A stretch of 64,000 nucleotides of DNA, from assembly GCA_002785995.1 (NCBI GenBank), contig NHNV01000006.1:63219-127218 (forward strand), read 5' to 3'. A program made the translations under genes and the position numbers. The stretch comes from Mycosphaerelloides madeirae (taxonomy: Eukaryota; Ascomycota; Dothideomycetes; Mycosphaerellales; Mycosphaerellaceae). Of the stretch, positions 10,856 to 21,597 are shown piece by piece. Every line of letters starts with the position of its first letter. The stretch's first letter is position 1. Below the pieces are notes generated by a model. It made no database searches and was not told where the DNA came from. It saw only the letters and a list, made by a program, of their open reading frames with translations.

Positions 10856-12349
10856 CTAAAACTCCATGCTATCATCTTCTCTTTCCCGTTTGCCCCTACT
10901 CTCCTCCTTCAGTAGACTTGTGACGTGCCCTCTGAAGTATTCGATATATGGCTTGAGGCTCGTCTTCTGCCAGTCCTGCACCTTCGCCTTCTCCTCTGCG
11001 CTGAGATTGGCACCCTTCTCTTGATCCCACTGGTCAATCTCATTCAGTAGGTCGGTCACGGTAGGCACTTCGAGCGGGTCGAAGTCCTCCAAGCGCCGTA
11101 CGTCGATGGGCACACATACTCGTCCAGTTCCAGGATGTACAACAAAGGGCGATTTTAACAAATGGTTCAGCTTCTTAGAGACCTCGGCGTCCAGACGAGG
11201 GTATGTGTACTCTAATCTGATATCTTGCTTGACATCGACCAGCTGTTTGGGTGTCAACGTAGAGAGGTTGTCGGCGGCAGCAACACTATCGATATCCTGC
11301 CATTTCTGGTTCGAGCTGCGGTTGGCAGACGACTCCCACTTCTTCTTCAAAGCTTCGGTCAGCTTCTTATCGGGCAGAAGATCCAAGAGCTTCTCTGCTT
11401 GCGTTGCCGATTGCCAAGGATCCTGCTCTGCGAGAACATCGTCGAGAAAGTAGGGCGTCAGCAAGTTCAAGCTGCGGTCGATATGTGGATGCAGGGGTCG
11501 TCTCAATCCTTTCTTTCCATTCTCATTGCCCTTCAAGACTTCGAGATAGTTTGCAATGGCCTTACGTTTGCTGTCATCCATCTCCCTTGCTCTCTTATCA
11601 CTGATCCAAGCGTGAGCTCCTCTTCGTCCGGAGTAGACCCATAGGACGTGCTCAAACCCAAAGTCCTCCCTCAACGCTATGTCAATGATTTTGATGGCCA
11701 TGACGATGAACTTCCAGCACTTGTTGCAGATCTTTGCCTTGGAGCAGCATGTTCGGATCGCGTCGTAATCCGTCATGTCAATATCGAACACCAGCTCTTT
11801 CATGATCGGCTTGAACGCCGACGCTTTCTTTAGAGTTTTGCGGTCTTTTGGGTTCACTGTGTATTGCGGACCAATCTCGAAACGTTCTGGCGTCATCTGC
11901 ATGCATTGCTTCCTCATTAGATCTGCGGAAGGGAAGGAGAGGTATCGAATGACTTTGTTGTCGGGCAGCCAGAAAGAGAATTCTCGGTTTTGGAAGTCGG
12001 CCTGAGGGGTAGCAGAGTGATTCAGCCATTGAAACAGCTGTCTGAAGGGACATAGTCGCGAGTAGAACTGGCGGAGGGTGTCTGGGTCGGAGAACTCTGC
12101 CTGAGGCGCGGCAGCTTGTGGCTGGGAGCTTTCGGCAGGTCTCGTTGCGGCGCTGGAGGAGAACTCGTCGTCTGATTCATCATCGAACATGTCTTCGAGA
12201 CCCTTTGCGGTAGGCGGAGCATCTACATTGTTGGGCGTGTCAGACATGGTGACATCTTGGCTCTCTTCCGCTTGGCTGGGCGCGTCTGGGAGTGTCGTGT
12301 CGTCGAGGCTTCTGGCCGCCTCTTGCTCGGGTGAAAGCGCATGAGGCAT
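10856..12349 (-). CDS. PRI1: DNA primase small (catalytic) subunit
   Basis: An intact single-exon ORF of 497 residues. After an acidic, low-complexity N-terminus come conserved primase blocks: ELVFDIDMTDYD with the metal-binding catalytic aspartates, CCSKAKICNKCW (zinc-binding cysteines), VYSGRRGAHAWISD, and HPHIDRSLNLLTPYF, then KSPFVVHPGTGRVCVPID near the C-terminus. The protein makes RNA primers for DNA polymerase alpha on both strands at the replication fork, as a heterodimer with Pri2. It is about 80-90 residues longer than yeast Pri1, mostly through the disordered N-terminus. The start is the only upstream ATG in frame. Confidence 0.95.
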   Translation of the reverse strand: MPHALSPEQEAARSLDDTTLPDAPSQAEESQDVTMSDTPNNVDAPPTAKGLEDMFDDESDDEFSSSAATRPAESSQPQAAAPQAEFSDPDTLRQFYSRLCPFRQLFQWLNHSATPQADFQNREFSFWLPDNKVIRYLSFPSADLMRKQCMQMTPERFEIGPQYTVNPKDRKTLKKASAFKPIMKELVFDIDMTDYDAIRTCCSKAKICNKCWKFIVMAIKIIDIALREDFGFEHVLWVYSGRRGAHAWISDKRAREMDDSKRKAIANYLEVLKGNENGKKGLRRPLHPHIDRSLNLLTPYFLDDVLAEQDPWQSATQAEKLLDLLPDKKLTEALKKKWESSANRSSNQKWQDIDSVAAADNLSTLTPKQLVDVKQDIRLEYTYPRLDAEVSKKLNHLLKSPFVVHPGTGRVCVPIDVRRLEDFDPLEVPTVTDLLNEIDQWDQEKGANLSAEEKAKVQDWQKTSLKPYIEYFRGHVTSLLKEESRGKREREDDSMEF

Positions 12350-12637
12350 TGTGATGTCGAGGGTGTGGTGATATCGAGAGAAGCGTCAAGAGGTTGTTGT
12401 TATACGCAGAGAAGTGTTCCTTCCCACTTTCACGACGACGCGACGGGACGCGACACGCGCTAGCGTCAACACTAACTCTTATCTGCCTAGTCACGCTAGC
12501 TCCGCAACGACATCTCCTGAAACATCTTACCTTCTTTTCCGACATGCCTCGACACGACACAGTGAAATACGCTCAGAAGATGCCCAACGACTGATGACTC
12601 ATTCCTTGCTGCCTCTGGAGAGGAGGTCTTGGCAGCA

Positions 12638-13821
12638 ATGGCGGCGAAGCGGAAACTTGACGACGAGGGCTACATCTCGGACAAGTCCCGACTTCTATGG
12701 TGAGTTTCCTCGCATCTGTTCACCGACACTGACTGAAGCCATTACAGGCGGTGATGATACTCGAATGCAGCTGGAGCGACGCTCTCGATCGTCCCCGAGG
12801 CGCGCTTATGTCCTTCCAATTCCGCTGTAAGTATTCAAGAAGACCAAGATCACGTCCAATCCGATGCAAAGCAAGGATCCGCATTGTGATGGACAGTCCA
12901 GTATCGTCGACTTCCTGAAAACTCGTCCGCAGTTCGATAAGCTCCAGAAATTTCACTGTCAAAGTTTGAAACCGGCAAAGCGAGAGCCAACTCGAAAGGC
13001 TGACGGCAAAGAAACGAAGGACCTCGTCGAGGTCAATTTCTACAAAGGCCATCCCGCCGGCTGGCATCAGTCCGACGAGAACATTCAAAAATTCTTGCGT
13101 CGCCTTACCGTTGCTGCTCGCGAGACGGGTTAGAAAGGTCTCTGGCTGTGGAGCGGCAGTGCAAAGATTCCACGGAACCAACTCAAGCGTCGAGAGCCGG
13201 AAGATCTCTCTGCCTATAACAGTGGCGGCATCTCTCTGCTCGATGCTTTCAACAGAATACGGCACAGCTAGCAAATGAGTGTTCCGACAAGGAAGCCGCT
13301 AGCATTACACGCAAGATGTCGCCCCACCGAGATATGCTCGAGATTGACCTTCTTACTCTCGCGGTCAAGACTGGGGCGACATGCGGCAAGTGGATGCTGT
13401 TCCCAGAGCGAGAAGATCTTCCCCGAATCTGGCGCACCGTTGCTATCGCCACCTCCGAAGGCAAGCTTGGCCACACCTCCAAAGCCGGCACTTACGAATC
13501 CTCCAACACTCAAACTCTTATCTGCGTCTATACCTACGACTTCTCCGACGCTCAAGACGTCCACAGAGTTCTCAATCAGCTTTCGAGCTTGAAGTATGCT
13601 CGGCTACCGGCAAACCAATCTACTACAAATGTGATGCTTACACTCATCTCGACATCAAGTCTGACAATCCATACCGGCTACGTGCAAGTTTGTAATCGAG
13701 CAGAGCATTCTTACAAAATGAGGCGAAGGCACTCAAGCATGGTCCCGTGGCGAGGCTAAAGAAGAGAAACAAGACCATGGACAAGTTCTTACAATTTGCT
13801 ATCGACGAATATATCACCTGA
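12638..13821 (+). pseudogene. broken DUF1917 / BLES03-like gene
   Basis: Blocks of the UPF0696/BLES03 (DUF1917) family occur in order but in different frames. The start MAAKRKLDDEGYISDKS shifts by one base (a C-run at about 12688) into DFYG, spliced to GDDTRMQLERRSR. Next come QSSIVDFLKTRPQF and IQKFLRRLTVAARETG, then TAG at 13131. After that come GLWLWSGSAK, a shift near 13268 into ECSDKEAASITRKM, the best-conserved block CGKWMLFPEREDLPRIWRTV with TLICVYTYDFSDAQDV, and another shift near 13610 into KPIYYKCDAYTHLDI. The family is cytosolic with an eIF4E-like fold and poorly known function. At least three frameshifts and one stop leave no continuous protein. Confidence 0.65.
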
Positions 13822-14052
13822 TGAAGTGACACATCATGGATGGCTTTTGTGCGAGAAATAGGCGATGACTTTGCTGGAAGACAAGAGATATATTGTAAAG
13901 GCATGTACGAATTCACGACTCTCGCTCACAGTCCGGAGTCGAAAGGAAGTGGCTCTGACTCACAAGTAGGCTTGTTCAATTTGCATGTACGTGAACCCTT
14001 CTTACTTGTGCCTATACTCACTTTATCCATCGCCACTCCGCATCTCACGGCT

Positions 14053-14536
14053 CTAAGCCTTGTTGTGATGCTGAAAGTGGTTCTCCAAATGATCTGAATC
14101 AAGATACGCCCTCAAAGTATCAATCTTCCCCGCGCCATTGAAGTGCACAACAAAAACAAACTCGTGATTTATCGGCTTGTCTATCACCAAAATATCAGCA
14201 TTCAACCTCCCTTCCAGTAGGGCAGGGATAAACACTCACTCTTCTTCGACTTCCCCTTGCTCACCAACTCCACACACGCCCACGGACTCTGATACCCGCC
14301 AATCACACGGGTCACCTCGATCTTGACGGTATCCCAGTCGACGAACTCGAATTGGCCGAAGAACTCGTTGGAAAGGGCGTCGGTGGATTTGTGCGTGCGT
14401 TTGGCAGAGTGCTCGTGGCCCATGACTTGGAGGTCAATGCTGGGGTCGGCGTGTTTGAGGAGTTCGCCGCCGTCGGGGCCGAGGGCGCAGAAGATTTCGC
14501 GGATTTTTTCGTCGGAGGGGGCTATTTTTGATGTTG
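14053..14536 (-). CDS. SnoaL/NTF2-like protein (5' end unresolved)
   Basis: Exons 14536-14240 and 14180-14053 are joined by a 59-bp intron (GTGAGT...GATAG). Coding runs from IAPSDEKIREIFCALGPDGG through VMGHEHSAKRTHKSTDA, VKIEVTRVIGGYQSPWACVEL and NHEFVFVVHFNGAGKIDTLRAYLDS. The last block is the hallmark C-terminal strand pair of SnoaL-like ketosteroid-isomerase-fold proteins. The 14536 boundary is an acceptor (CTTCAG). The upstream exon is uncertain. ATG 14726-14728 (MSSEEELHKS) looks like the family N-terminus but its phase does not fit any GT donor I can find. Translation could also begin at the internal ATG 14421-14423. Function unknown; such proteins range from enzymes in polyketide and terpenoid pathways to stress proteins. 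It lies 0.7 kb from the terpene cyclase. Confidence 0.65.
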
Positions 14537-14728
14537 CTGAAGTTTAAATTGAAGGAAAGAGTGGGTGGTGGGCTGATGATGGTGATTTTGGGTGGGATCG
14601 GGAGGGTATATATGTTCTTTGCGTCGTAGTGGAAGGTACATTGGATGATGATGTGTGATGATGTCGGAAGTTGAGCCCGAAAGGCGTTGAACAATTACGC
14701 TCTTGTGCAGCTCCTCTTCTGAAGACAT

Positions 14729-15232
14729 GCCTTGCGACCGGTATGGCGAACAATGTAGACGACGGAAAAGCTCGATGAAGGCGATCCGTGGCCTGGTGCC
14801 TCCTCACTGTGGGTGTCTCATTGGGGTATCCGAGCTTTGGCTCTTACGAGAAATGCACTAGAGCCAGTGCTGATCTGAGACAAGGTGTTCAAGACGCAAT
14901 CGATCGACGGGCGATGGGACGATTCTGAGATGGGAGCCTATTGCCATGCACATAGCTGTCGATCACGGGAACGGAGAGACATTTAATGAAATTTCAGGGC
15001 AAGCCATGATTTCAGAGCTTATTACTCTCTTTTGCAATACCTTGATGCAGACGAAACTTGTGATACGGACCGACCAATAATATCTACTTACCCCTGAATC
15101 AGGTTCACGTTGCTTCGGTACTCGTCTCGAAAAGGCATAGGTCCTTCCAAGCACTAAGAGCTACAGCGTTGGAAAAATCCACCACCGGCATCCAAGAAAG
15201 AACACCCAAAACTCCATACACAATCTACCAAC
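14729..15232. other. intergenic, no gene seen
   Basis: Upstream region of the SnoaL-like gene and 3' flank of the terpene cyclase. No motif-bearing ORF. Confidence 0.4.
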
Positions 15233-16295
15233 CTACTCAAAGACCCGATATCTCGGCGCTGTAGCATGCCAATAACAACTCCCACCCACATACAACTCAA
15301 TGGATTCAAAATACCTCGCCACCTCCCCCGAAACCGGCATCTTCATTCGTTCCTCCTTGAGCTTCGCAGCCCTTGATTCCTCTTGCACAATCAATACCAG
15401 CAGCAGAGGTCTCGCAACCTCATCAGAAACAGAATGTTCTTTCATGAGTACCCGCACGCCATTCCGGATCCGATCCGTGGCCTGGTTCTTCTCGACACTC
15501 CAGCTGAAGTAGTCGTTCGTAAGGCCTAGCACGTTTCCCATGGCGAGGTCGTAGGTGTGGATGGACGCGTAGTCTGAGACGGTCATGGGGGCGTTCATAC
15601 CCCAGCGAATGAAGTACGAGGAGATCCTTGGAATGTTAGCTTGGAGATTGGATGTCGGTGTCTGTAGAGGTCTCACCAGTAGCCGCAGTTGGATATGCGG
15701 TATGGCTTGTACTCTTCCATTCGATCGAAATCGTCGTCTCGACTGTCAAAAGTATCGAGGTAGTTTCGTAGAGTTTGAATCATCTGAGGAGCTTGTACTG
15801 GATCCAAATTGGTCGCTTTCCGCAGAACATCTGCCAGAGATCGTTGTCGAACGCTGCCAAGCAATGGCTTTGGTGTCCGAACGTCCAGTTCTAGAATTTC
15901 TGCAAGTCTTGCATGTTCTTCGCACGCCTGAACGACTGTATAAGTTTAGCTTCAAGATTAAGAGACCAATCACATACCCCCAGATTATCGAGTTCCTCCG
16001 TCACATCATCGTGAATCCACATGATCTCGACAATGCTCGCCAGTAGAACTAATCTCTCTGTTTCTGCAGAGGAATGACAGATCGCAAAAGGATCACCACA
16101 AGGATTCGAATGCCTGATGAAAGCTCGCCGTCGCTCCCTCGAACCAGGCTTGGTAGCCTCATGATCGATCTTTTTCAAAGCTAATTCCACTTCGCGAGCC
16201 CCAATGCTAATAGCAGCTGGATAACGCGAGAAGCATTCTGGTACAAATTGTTTGTTGAGAGGCCTGAAGACCGGTAAAAGCTTGCTCAAAGCCAT
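15233..16295 (-). CDS. class I terpene cyclase (terpene synthase)
   Basis: Exons 16295-15978, 15927-15677 and 15626-15233 give 320 residues. Two 50-bp introns are GT-AG and phase-consistent. The metal-binding motifs are complete: the aspartate-rich WIHDDVTEEL (DD at about 96-97), the NSE/DTE triad NDYFSWSVE (227-235), and the C-terminal Arg-Tyr pair (315-316). LDTFDSRDDDFDRMEEY and SNCGYW lie between, in the effector region. The enzyme should ionise a prenyl diphosphate (FPP or GGPP) with Mg2+ and cyclise it. Product and chain length cannot be read from sequence. No prenyltransferase domain is fused. The start MALSK gives a normal length, though a short upstream exon is possible. It is divergent with the P450 over 419 bp, so the two are probably co-expressed. 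Confidence 0.9.
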
Positions 16296-16714
16296 GTTGG
16301 CGGAATCGTTATGGTTTTCTAGATGGAATCGCCCATCGCTGCAGCAATAAGTATCAACGCAAAATGGTTCTGGGAATGGACACCTTTGGAATCCGAGCAA
16401 ATCCGATTATCTTCGTCACTTCTCTGGAGATCGAATCCGATGGTAGGACAAAGTTTGCATATGCGCTGTGTTGTAGCTCTTGCCCCGCTCAGCCACGAAG
16501 TCGTAGATCTTGTATCAACGCAGCCATTGCTCTCTTGAGGTGGTTGGCTGATCGCTGCATTTTCCTTCTATTCCCAGCTCCCATAACTCAGTCTCTCGTC
16601 CACGAATTTGAAATACCTTGATCGGGACATAACTGGCCCTTAAAGCGACCGCTCTTTCAATATTCTCTCACTTGTAGTTCTCACTCGAGGTCACTGGATC
16701 GCTTGCTCCCACCA
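16296..16714. promoter_or_regulatory. shared divergent promoter of terpene cyclase and P450
   Basis: A 419-bp gap between the two start codons with no coding sequence. It holds three direct copies of AATCCGA at 16390, 16400 and 16434. Each contains a CCG half-site of the kind recognised by Zn2Cys6 factors, two of which are encoded in the same block. Their role as operator sites is inference. Confidence 0.5.
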
Positions 16715-18515
16715 ATGGTACCGATCAATATTGAGATGTTCCAATTCCGCTGGAAGACCCTGGCCTCGGCGGTGGCCTTGCTGTGTGCCGTATCGTTGCT
16801 CCAATTCACAATAGCACTTTGGCGAGCAAGAACGAAGTTCAGAAAAATCCAGAAAGATTGCATCGTACGTCTCCCACATTCTTCAACGATCGCAATCTAA
16901 CATAATCTCCAGCCCATCATGAACCACTCTTTCATCTTCGGCCATCTTCTCATCGTCCGAAGCTTCTACCAAGACTGGGCTTCCGACGCAAATTTCATTC
17001 AAACCTTCGGCCATTACATGAGCCTTCACTGGCGCAAGCACTGCCCTAACGAAAAGGCTCCCCCAGCCATCATTTACGTAGATGTCTGGCCAATCGCTAC
17101 GCCCATGGCCTTCTCAATGAAAGCGTATGTATCGAATCAGATCGAGATGGGCAACGTTTTATTGCCGAAATCGCCAATGCAAGGTGAGTTCCTCAGGCCG
17201 ATTAGCAATGGTAGTGATCTGAATTGCATGCATGGCGAGGGGTGGAGGACGTGGAGAACGAGATTCAATCCTGGGTTCAGTAAGGCTAATATTCGAGCTT
17301 GGGTGCGCGCGCTACTGGAGGAGGTCGAGGCTTTCGTTCGTGTTGTGGAGGATCACGCCGGTACGGAGAGCGACTGGGGTCCAGTCTTCCAGCTGGAGAA
17401 CATATCCGGAAACTTGGCTTTCGATGCCGCTGGCCGTATCATTGCGTATGTTGTCCTGGCAGCTTATGCTCCCTCCTTATTGATGATATTACAGCAACCA
17501 GCGCTTCAAATCCCAGTCGTCGAAGCCCGCTCAGTTTGCAGTCCTGGACCGCGAACAGCTTCAAAGAATGGAGATCACCCTCAATCCTTTTAAACTTCTC
17601 TACAGATCGTCTCCGATCTTCCGCTGGGTTACAGGACGAAAAAGGAATCAGCTCTTCAAAGTTCTCCGTCCGATCATTGTTGAGGCCATCCAGAACTACG
17701 ACCAAGAGCCCTGTACGATCGTCCAAACCGCAGTCAGAGAGTGCAAACAGCAAGGCTTGCAGGCCTCGGAGTATATCAAGGATCCTGATAGCGAGGCCTT
17801 TATTGAGCAAGTCTTCTGCCAGCTGATGATATTCTTCTTCGGTGGTGACGATGCCATCTCCATCGTCATTCCGTGGATGATCAAGCATCTCCAGGCCAAT
17901 CCGAAATGCATCATGAAGCTAAGAAACGAGCATGACTCTGTTTTTGGCACCCACTCAGTCGCTGCAGCTAGGACGATTCGAAGATCGCCTCATCTACTGG
18001 ATGCCTTGCCATATACTTTGGGCGTGATCAAAGAGACCCTCCGTCTCAACCCAGCGACCATCACGATTTGGGAAGGGCAGCCGGAATTCTTTTTCCACAT
18101 CGCAGACTCAGATATCAACTGGCCGACGAACGGATTTGACCTCTTCGACAGCTCAATCACTATTCATCGCGATGCCGAGAACTTTGCGCGCTCGTCGGAG
18201 TTCATACCGGAGCGCTTTATTGTGCCCGAAGGACACGAATTACATCCACCGAAGAATGTCTGGCGTGGATTTCAGCTCGGCCCGCGGAAGTGTATCGGCC
18301 AAGAAATGGCTCTTGTCGTTTTGAAGCTCGTCTTGGTGATGCTCGTGCAGACGTTCGATGTCGAGTTGGCTTGGAATGATTGGGATGCCTTTCGAGGCAT
18401 TGATGGTAGTGCACATATGGTTGAGGGAGATCGCATGTATACTGCCGGCAAAGCGACGAGTCATCCAAAGGACGGAGCGCCCGTACACGTGCGGAGTAGG
18501 CTGGGTCCTGACTAA
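16715..18515 (+). CDS. cytochrome P450 monooxygenase
   Basis: Exons 16715-16864, 16913-17445 and 17495-18515 give 567 residues, with introns of 48 and 49 bp. The N-terminus has one membrane anchor (about residues 17-37, SAVALLCAVSLLQFTIALW). Seen in order are the C-helix WRTWRTRFNPGF, the K-helix ExxR in KETLR, the PERF-region SSEFIPERF, and the heme-binding FQLGPRKCIGQE with the axial Cys near residue 494. The protein is ER-bound and needs a reductase partner. The I-helix reads FFGGDDAIS, so the usual Thr after the acidic residue is Ala, which may alter oxygen activation. Divergent pairing with the terpene cyclase suggests it oxidises the terpene scaffold (inference). The CYP family is not assigned. 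Confidence 0.92.
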
Positions 18516-18843
18516 AGCAGTGTGCGTGTCTCAAGTGAGGTAATACTTCAAAAGAGCGGGTCCATTGTCGGTTGCATAGAATAATTGGAACTTGCTACGA
18601 TTGAGACCAGCGATGACAACAGAATGGAGTCCCCAACAGAAAAACAGTCGATATGACCAACTCGGACAGCAGGCCTATCTCCGAATCCATAATTTCGACA
18701 TGTGCCACTCGGATTTGGACCCCGCCTCAGACGCCATGGGTCGCTAAGCCTTCCCTTCGCTCTTGTTTTCGCGGAGTCCATCGAGGAGCGGTAACTTGCG
18801 CGAGAGCAGTCAGCCACGCGAGGTCTTATCACTGCCACCAGCA
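18516..18843. other. convergent 3' flanks of P450 and serine hydrolase
   Basis: Short spacer without a gene. It contains TTCGACATGTGCCACT near 18694, one more variant of the dispersed motif. Confidence 0.4.
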
Positions 18844-20820
18844 TCATACCTGCTTCCTCTGCAATGTCTCCCTCAAAGCCTTTAGGTGCACTTTGCACGC
18901 TCTGCCGCTTTTGTCTACCTCGAAAGCAACATTACCAAGAGGCACACTGGCATATGTGAAGTCGTCAATATCAAGCCAGCTCTGGCATGGCCAATAAAAT
19001 TCTCCATCCGGAAGCGGCGAAGTCAGTGGTTGGTAGACACCTGTGAAGCCGATATGTCTGCCGCTGTAGAGCTGGTTGGGTACCAAACGGAAATCGACGT
19101 CGTCACCAAACAGAGCGAATACGCTCCTTAGGAGATCGACACCGTTGACCACATACTGCGTCACATGCAACGCGGACCAGTCATCGGTCGTTATAGTGAT
19201 CGAGCTGTTAGTAGAGTCTGATGTATAATGTCCAGCGAAATTGCTGTGAGCTTGCTGTTTCGCGATCTCTTCCAAAGCGGGAAGCATGCATTCGATGATT
19301 GTATTCGGCATGTTATCCGCGATCTCCCCAGAAGCGTTAGCCGATGCCGTGAGGATACTGAAGCCAAAGTTGTAGTCCGGTATAAGGAATAGAAGAGAAG
19401 CATAAATGCCCCAGTTCCCTACGAATCAAAGAGGGGGAGGATTAGCAAATGTCTCAGGGTTGGCGTTAACTCCTTGTCTTCGCTCTACTCACCGCTTTTC
19501 GTGTAGAAGTCAACTGAATGGCCGTTGATTCGCTGCCGGAAAATCTCCCATCCTCGACCGACTGACTGGTCTATCGTGTCTACAAATGTAGTCGTAGAGA
19601 ACCACCGGCGAGTCACTGCCTGAGGCAACAGGGTGCTGTTGAGAATAGATCTGCCAATTTTGGCAAGATCATTGGTAGTAGAGAAGGCGCCAGCAGCACT
19701 GATTATATCAGTCAGGCGATATTGTTTTGGTTTCGGAAAGAAATTTACCCATTGAGAGGTCCCAGCTTATTGTCCCAGCCAGTGCCTGTCTGATCTCCCC
19801 CAGGGATCACAGAATCACTCGTCACAGCTGATGGATTACCCAGTGTAGATCCAGCGAGTCCGAGAGGGCCAGCGATAGTCCGCTGGAATACCTCTGTCTC
19901 GGGCATCCCGGCCATACCGCTCAGAGCCATTCCGAGCATAGCAAAATTTGCATTGCTGTATAACGGTGTGTATCCAGGAACATAACTGGAGGCCAAGTTT
20001 GCTATCTGGTGTAAATAGACTGGAATTATGTCAATATTGCAAAACTCCCGAGATGGTGCTCACTTGTACCAACCTTCTCGCGAGCATCCGTCGTAGGTAA
20101 GATTCGTGGCAAAATACCCGCAGACAGGATCGTCGCTCGCTGGAACGTCTATGCCATTTGCTGGGTTATCGGGAAGCTCATTTGCAGCCTGCACTGGGAG
20201 GAAGGATGCCACATAGCCTTTGATAGCCACATCATTGAGTCCATCTGCGAGTTTGTCAGTATATGATGAGAGTGGAAGGATGAATTCGACCCACAGTCAC
20301 GCGCAAAACCAGCAAGAAACATAGCCAGATCGTTGACCGTGATCTCATCCCAACGGGGAGCCGCATAGTAGTCCTGGTCATTCACATACTGCGCAAGCTG
20401 AGGTAAGAATTCGGTAATTGGTGCATTGAAATTGCGGTCGCCATCGTGAATTAGCCAGGAGTAAATTGTGAGGACTTTTGAAATGCTGGCGATCCGGTAT
20501 ATAGAGTCCGCATTGGCTTCATTGGTGCCTTTCGAACTCTTTTTGACGGAAGAATCGGTGTGATGATATTGCCAGAGCAGATTACCATCCATGGCACTGA
20601 ACATTCCTATCGAGAAGGTAGACTCGTTGTATGGAAGTGTCGTGAGATTTGCGTTGATGATAGCTTCGAGTGAGTTCGTGGCATTCTGGAAGAGATATTC
20701 TGAGGCTAGATCAGTCGGAGAAGGCCATTGCTGACCTTGCAGAGGGCAAACTCTCTTTGTGGCCAGCGCGAGGCCAATGGGTGACCGAAGAATGAGAGCT
20801 GCAGTTGTGTGAAGTCTCAT
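18844..20820 (-). CDS. secreted class C beta-lactamase-like serine hydrolase
   Basis: Five exons on the minus strand: 20820-20295, 20244-20074, 20001-19749, 19698-19493 and 19418-18844. They give 576 residues, and phases agree throughout. A hydrophobic N-terminus (MRLHTTAALIL...) suggests secretion. The serine hydrolase S12 motifs are visible: S-x-x-K as SISK (112-115), and Y-x-N in TPLYSNANFAMLG. A separate C-terminal domain (about residues 386-576, from GNWGIYASLLF) is typical of fungal members. In fungi this fold includes esterases, acyltransferases such as LovD, and cluster-encoded tailoring hydrolases. Whether it acts on the terpenoid or on an external substrate is not shown. It is convergent with the P450. 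The GTTGGT donor of intron 2 is weak, and GTGAGC 14 bases downstream is an alternative. Confidence 0.85.
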
Positions 20821-21597
20821 ATCTACTCTGATTCGAGGATGAGCACAAGTAGATGGAACAACAAGAAACACTCCCTCTACTTCGGTGGCGGGTCATGGTC
20901 GATGTACGCAGGGTGTACCCTAGATGTGCCTCGTTCCGTATGTACGAAGTATCTTATCTGATCGGCCAGAGTTCAACGGGTGCAGCAGGCACAAGGTAGA
21001 AGAGGCGGCTCAGGCGGGGATTGTGCCTGCCTTCAGTGCGGGTCCATGCATGCATGCATGTGCTGTGTATCGTCACGGGGATGCCGCTTCTCTTCTGCAC
21101 ATCAATAACGATAGGCAGAGGAGCTGTTTCTCGTACCAGGTACTCATGGCTCGGGAGTCGTTGATAAGAACGGTGACAGAGCCACTTATGAGTCTACATT
21201 GGGAGTCTTGCAGCCAGGTGAATTCGCACTCTTGCTCCAGCGAGAGAAGCATGCCCAGAGCGTCAGCTCTTTTTTAAGGTCGGTCGTTAGTCATGGAGCA
21301 TCTCTTTGCTTGGAACAGGATCCAATGATGCTGGCGGATGGGCGAGCCCGGCGGTGCCCGAGACGCAGTGGTATGCTCATCCCGAAAGTGGTATTCCTGG
21401 AATAATGGACGCGAACGTGATGGCCGTTCGTCCAACGGTGATGGAATTTGATGGAGAAAGTGGAAGTGAAGTGGATGGATGAAGATCGACGGCGCCATTT
21501 CGAAGAATTGGCGCCTTGAGCCTGAGGCACACATTTCTGCAGACTTCCTTCCATCAACCTGAATCTGAAAGAAAACAACATCTCCTCAGACGCCAAG
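20821..21597. other. divergent promoter region of serine hydrolase and MYND gene
   Basis: About 0.78 kb without a gene. A (CATG)n palindromic tract (CCATGCATGCATGCATG) sits near 21044-21060. It is a possible binding element, otherwise nothing is recognised. Confidence 0.4.

Noticed and set aside
14205..14239. 29-bp intron in the SnoaL-like gene
   Set aside because: Too short; the 59-bp intron 14181-14239 uses the same donor and gives the family sequence.
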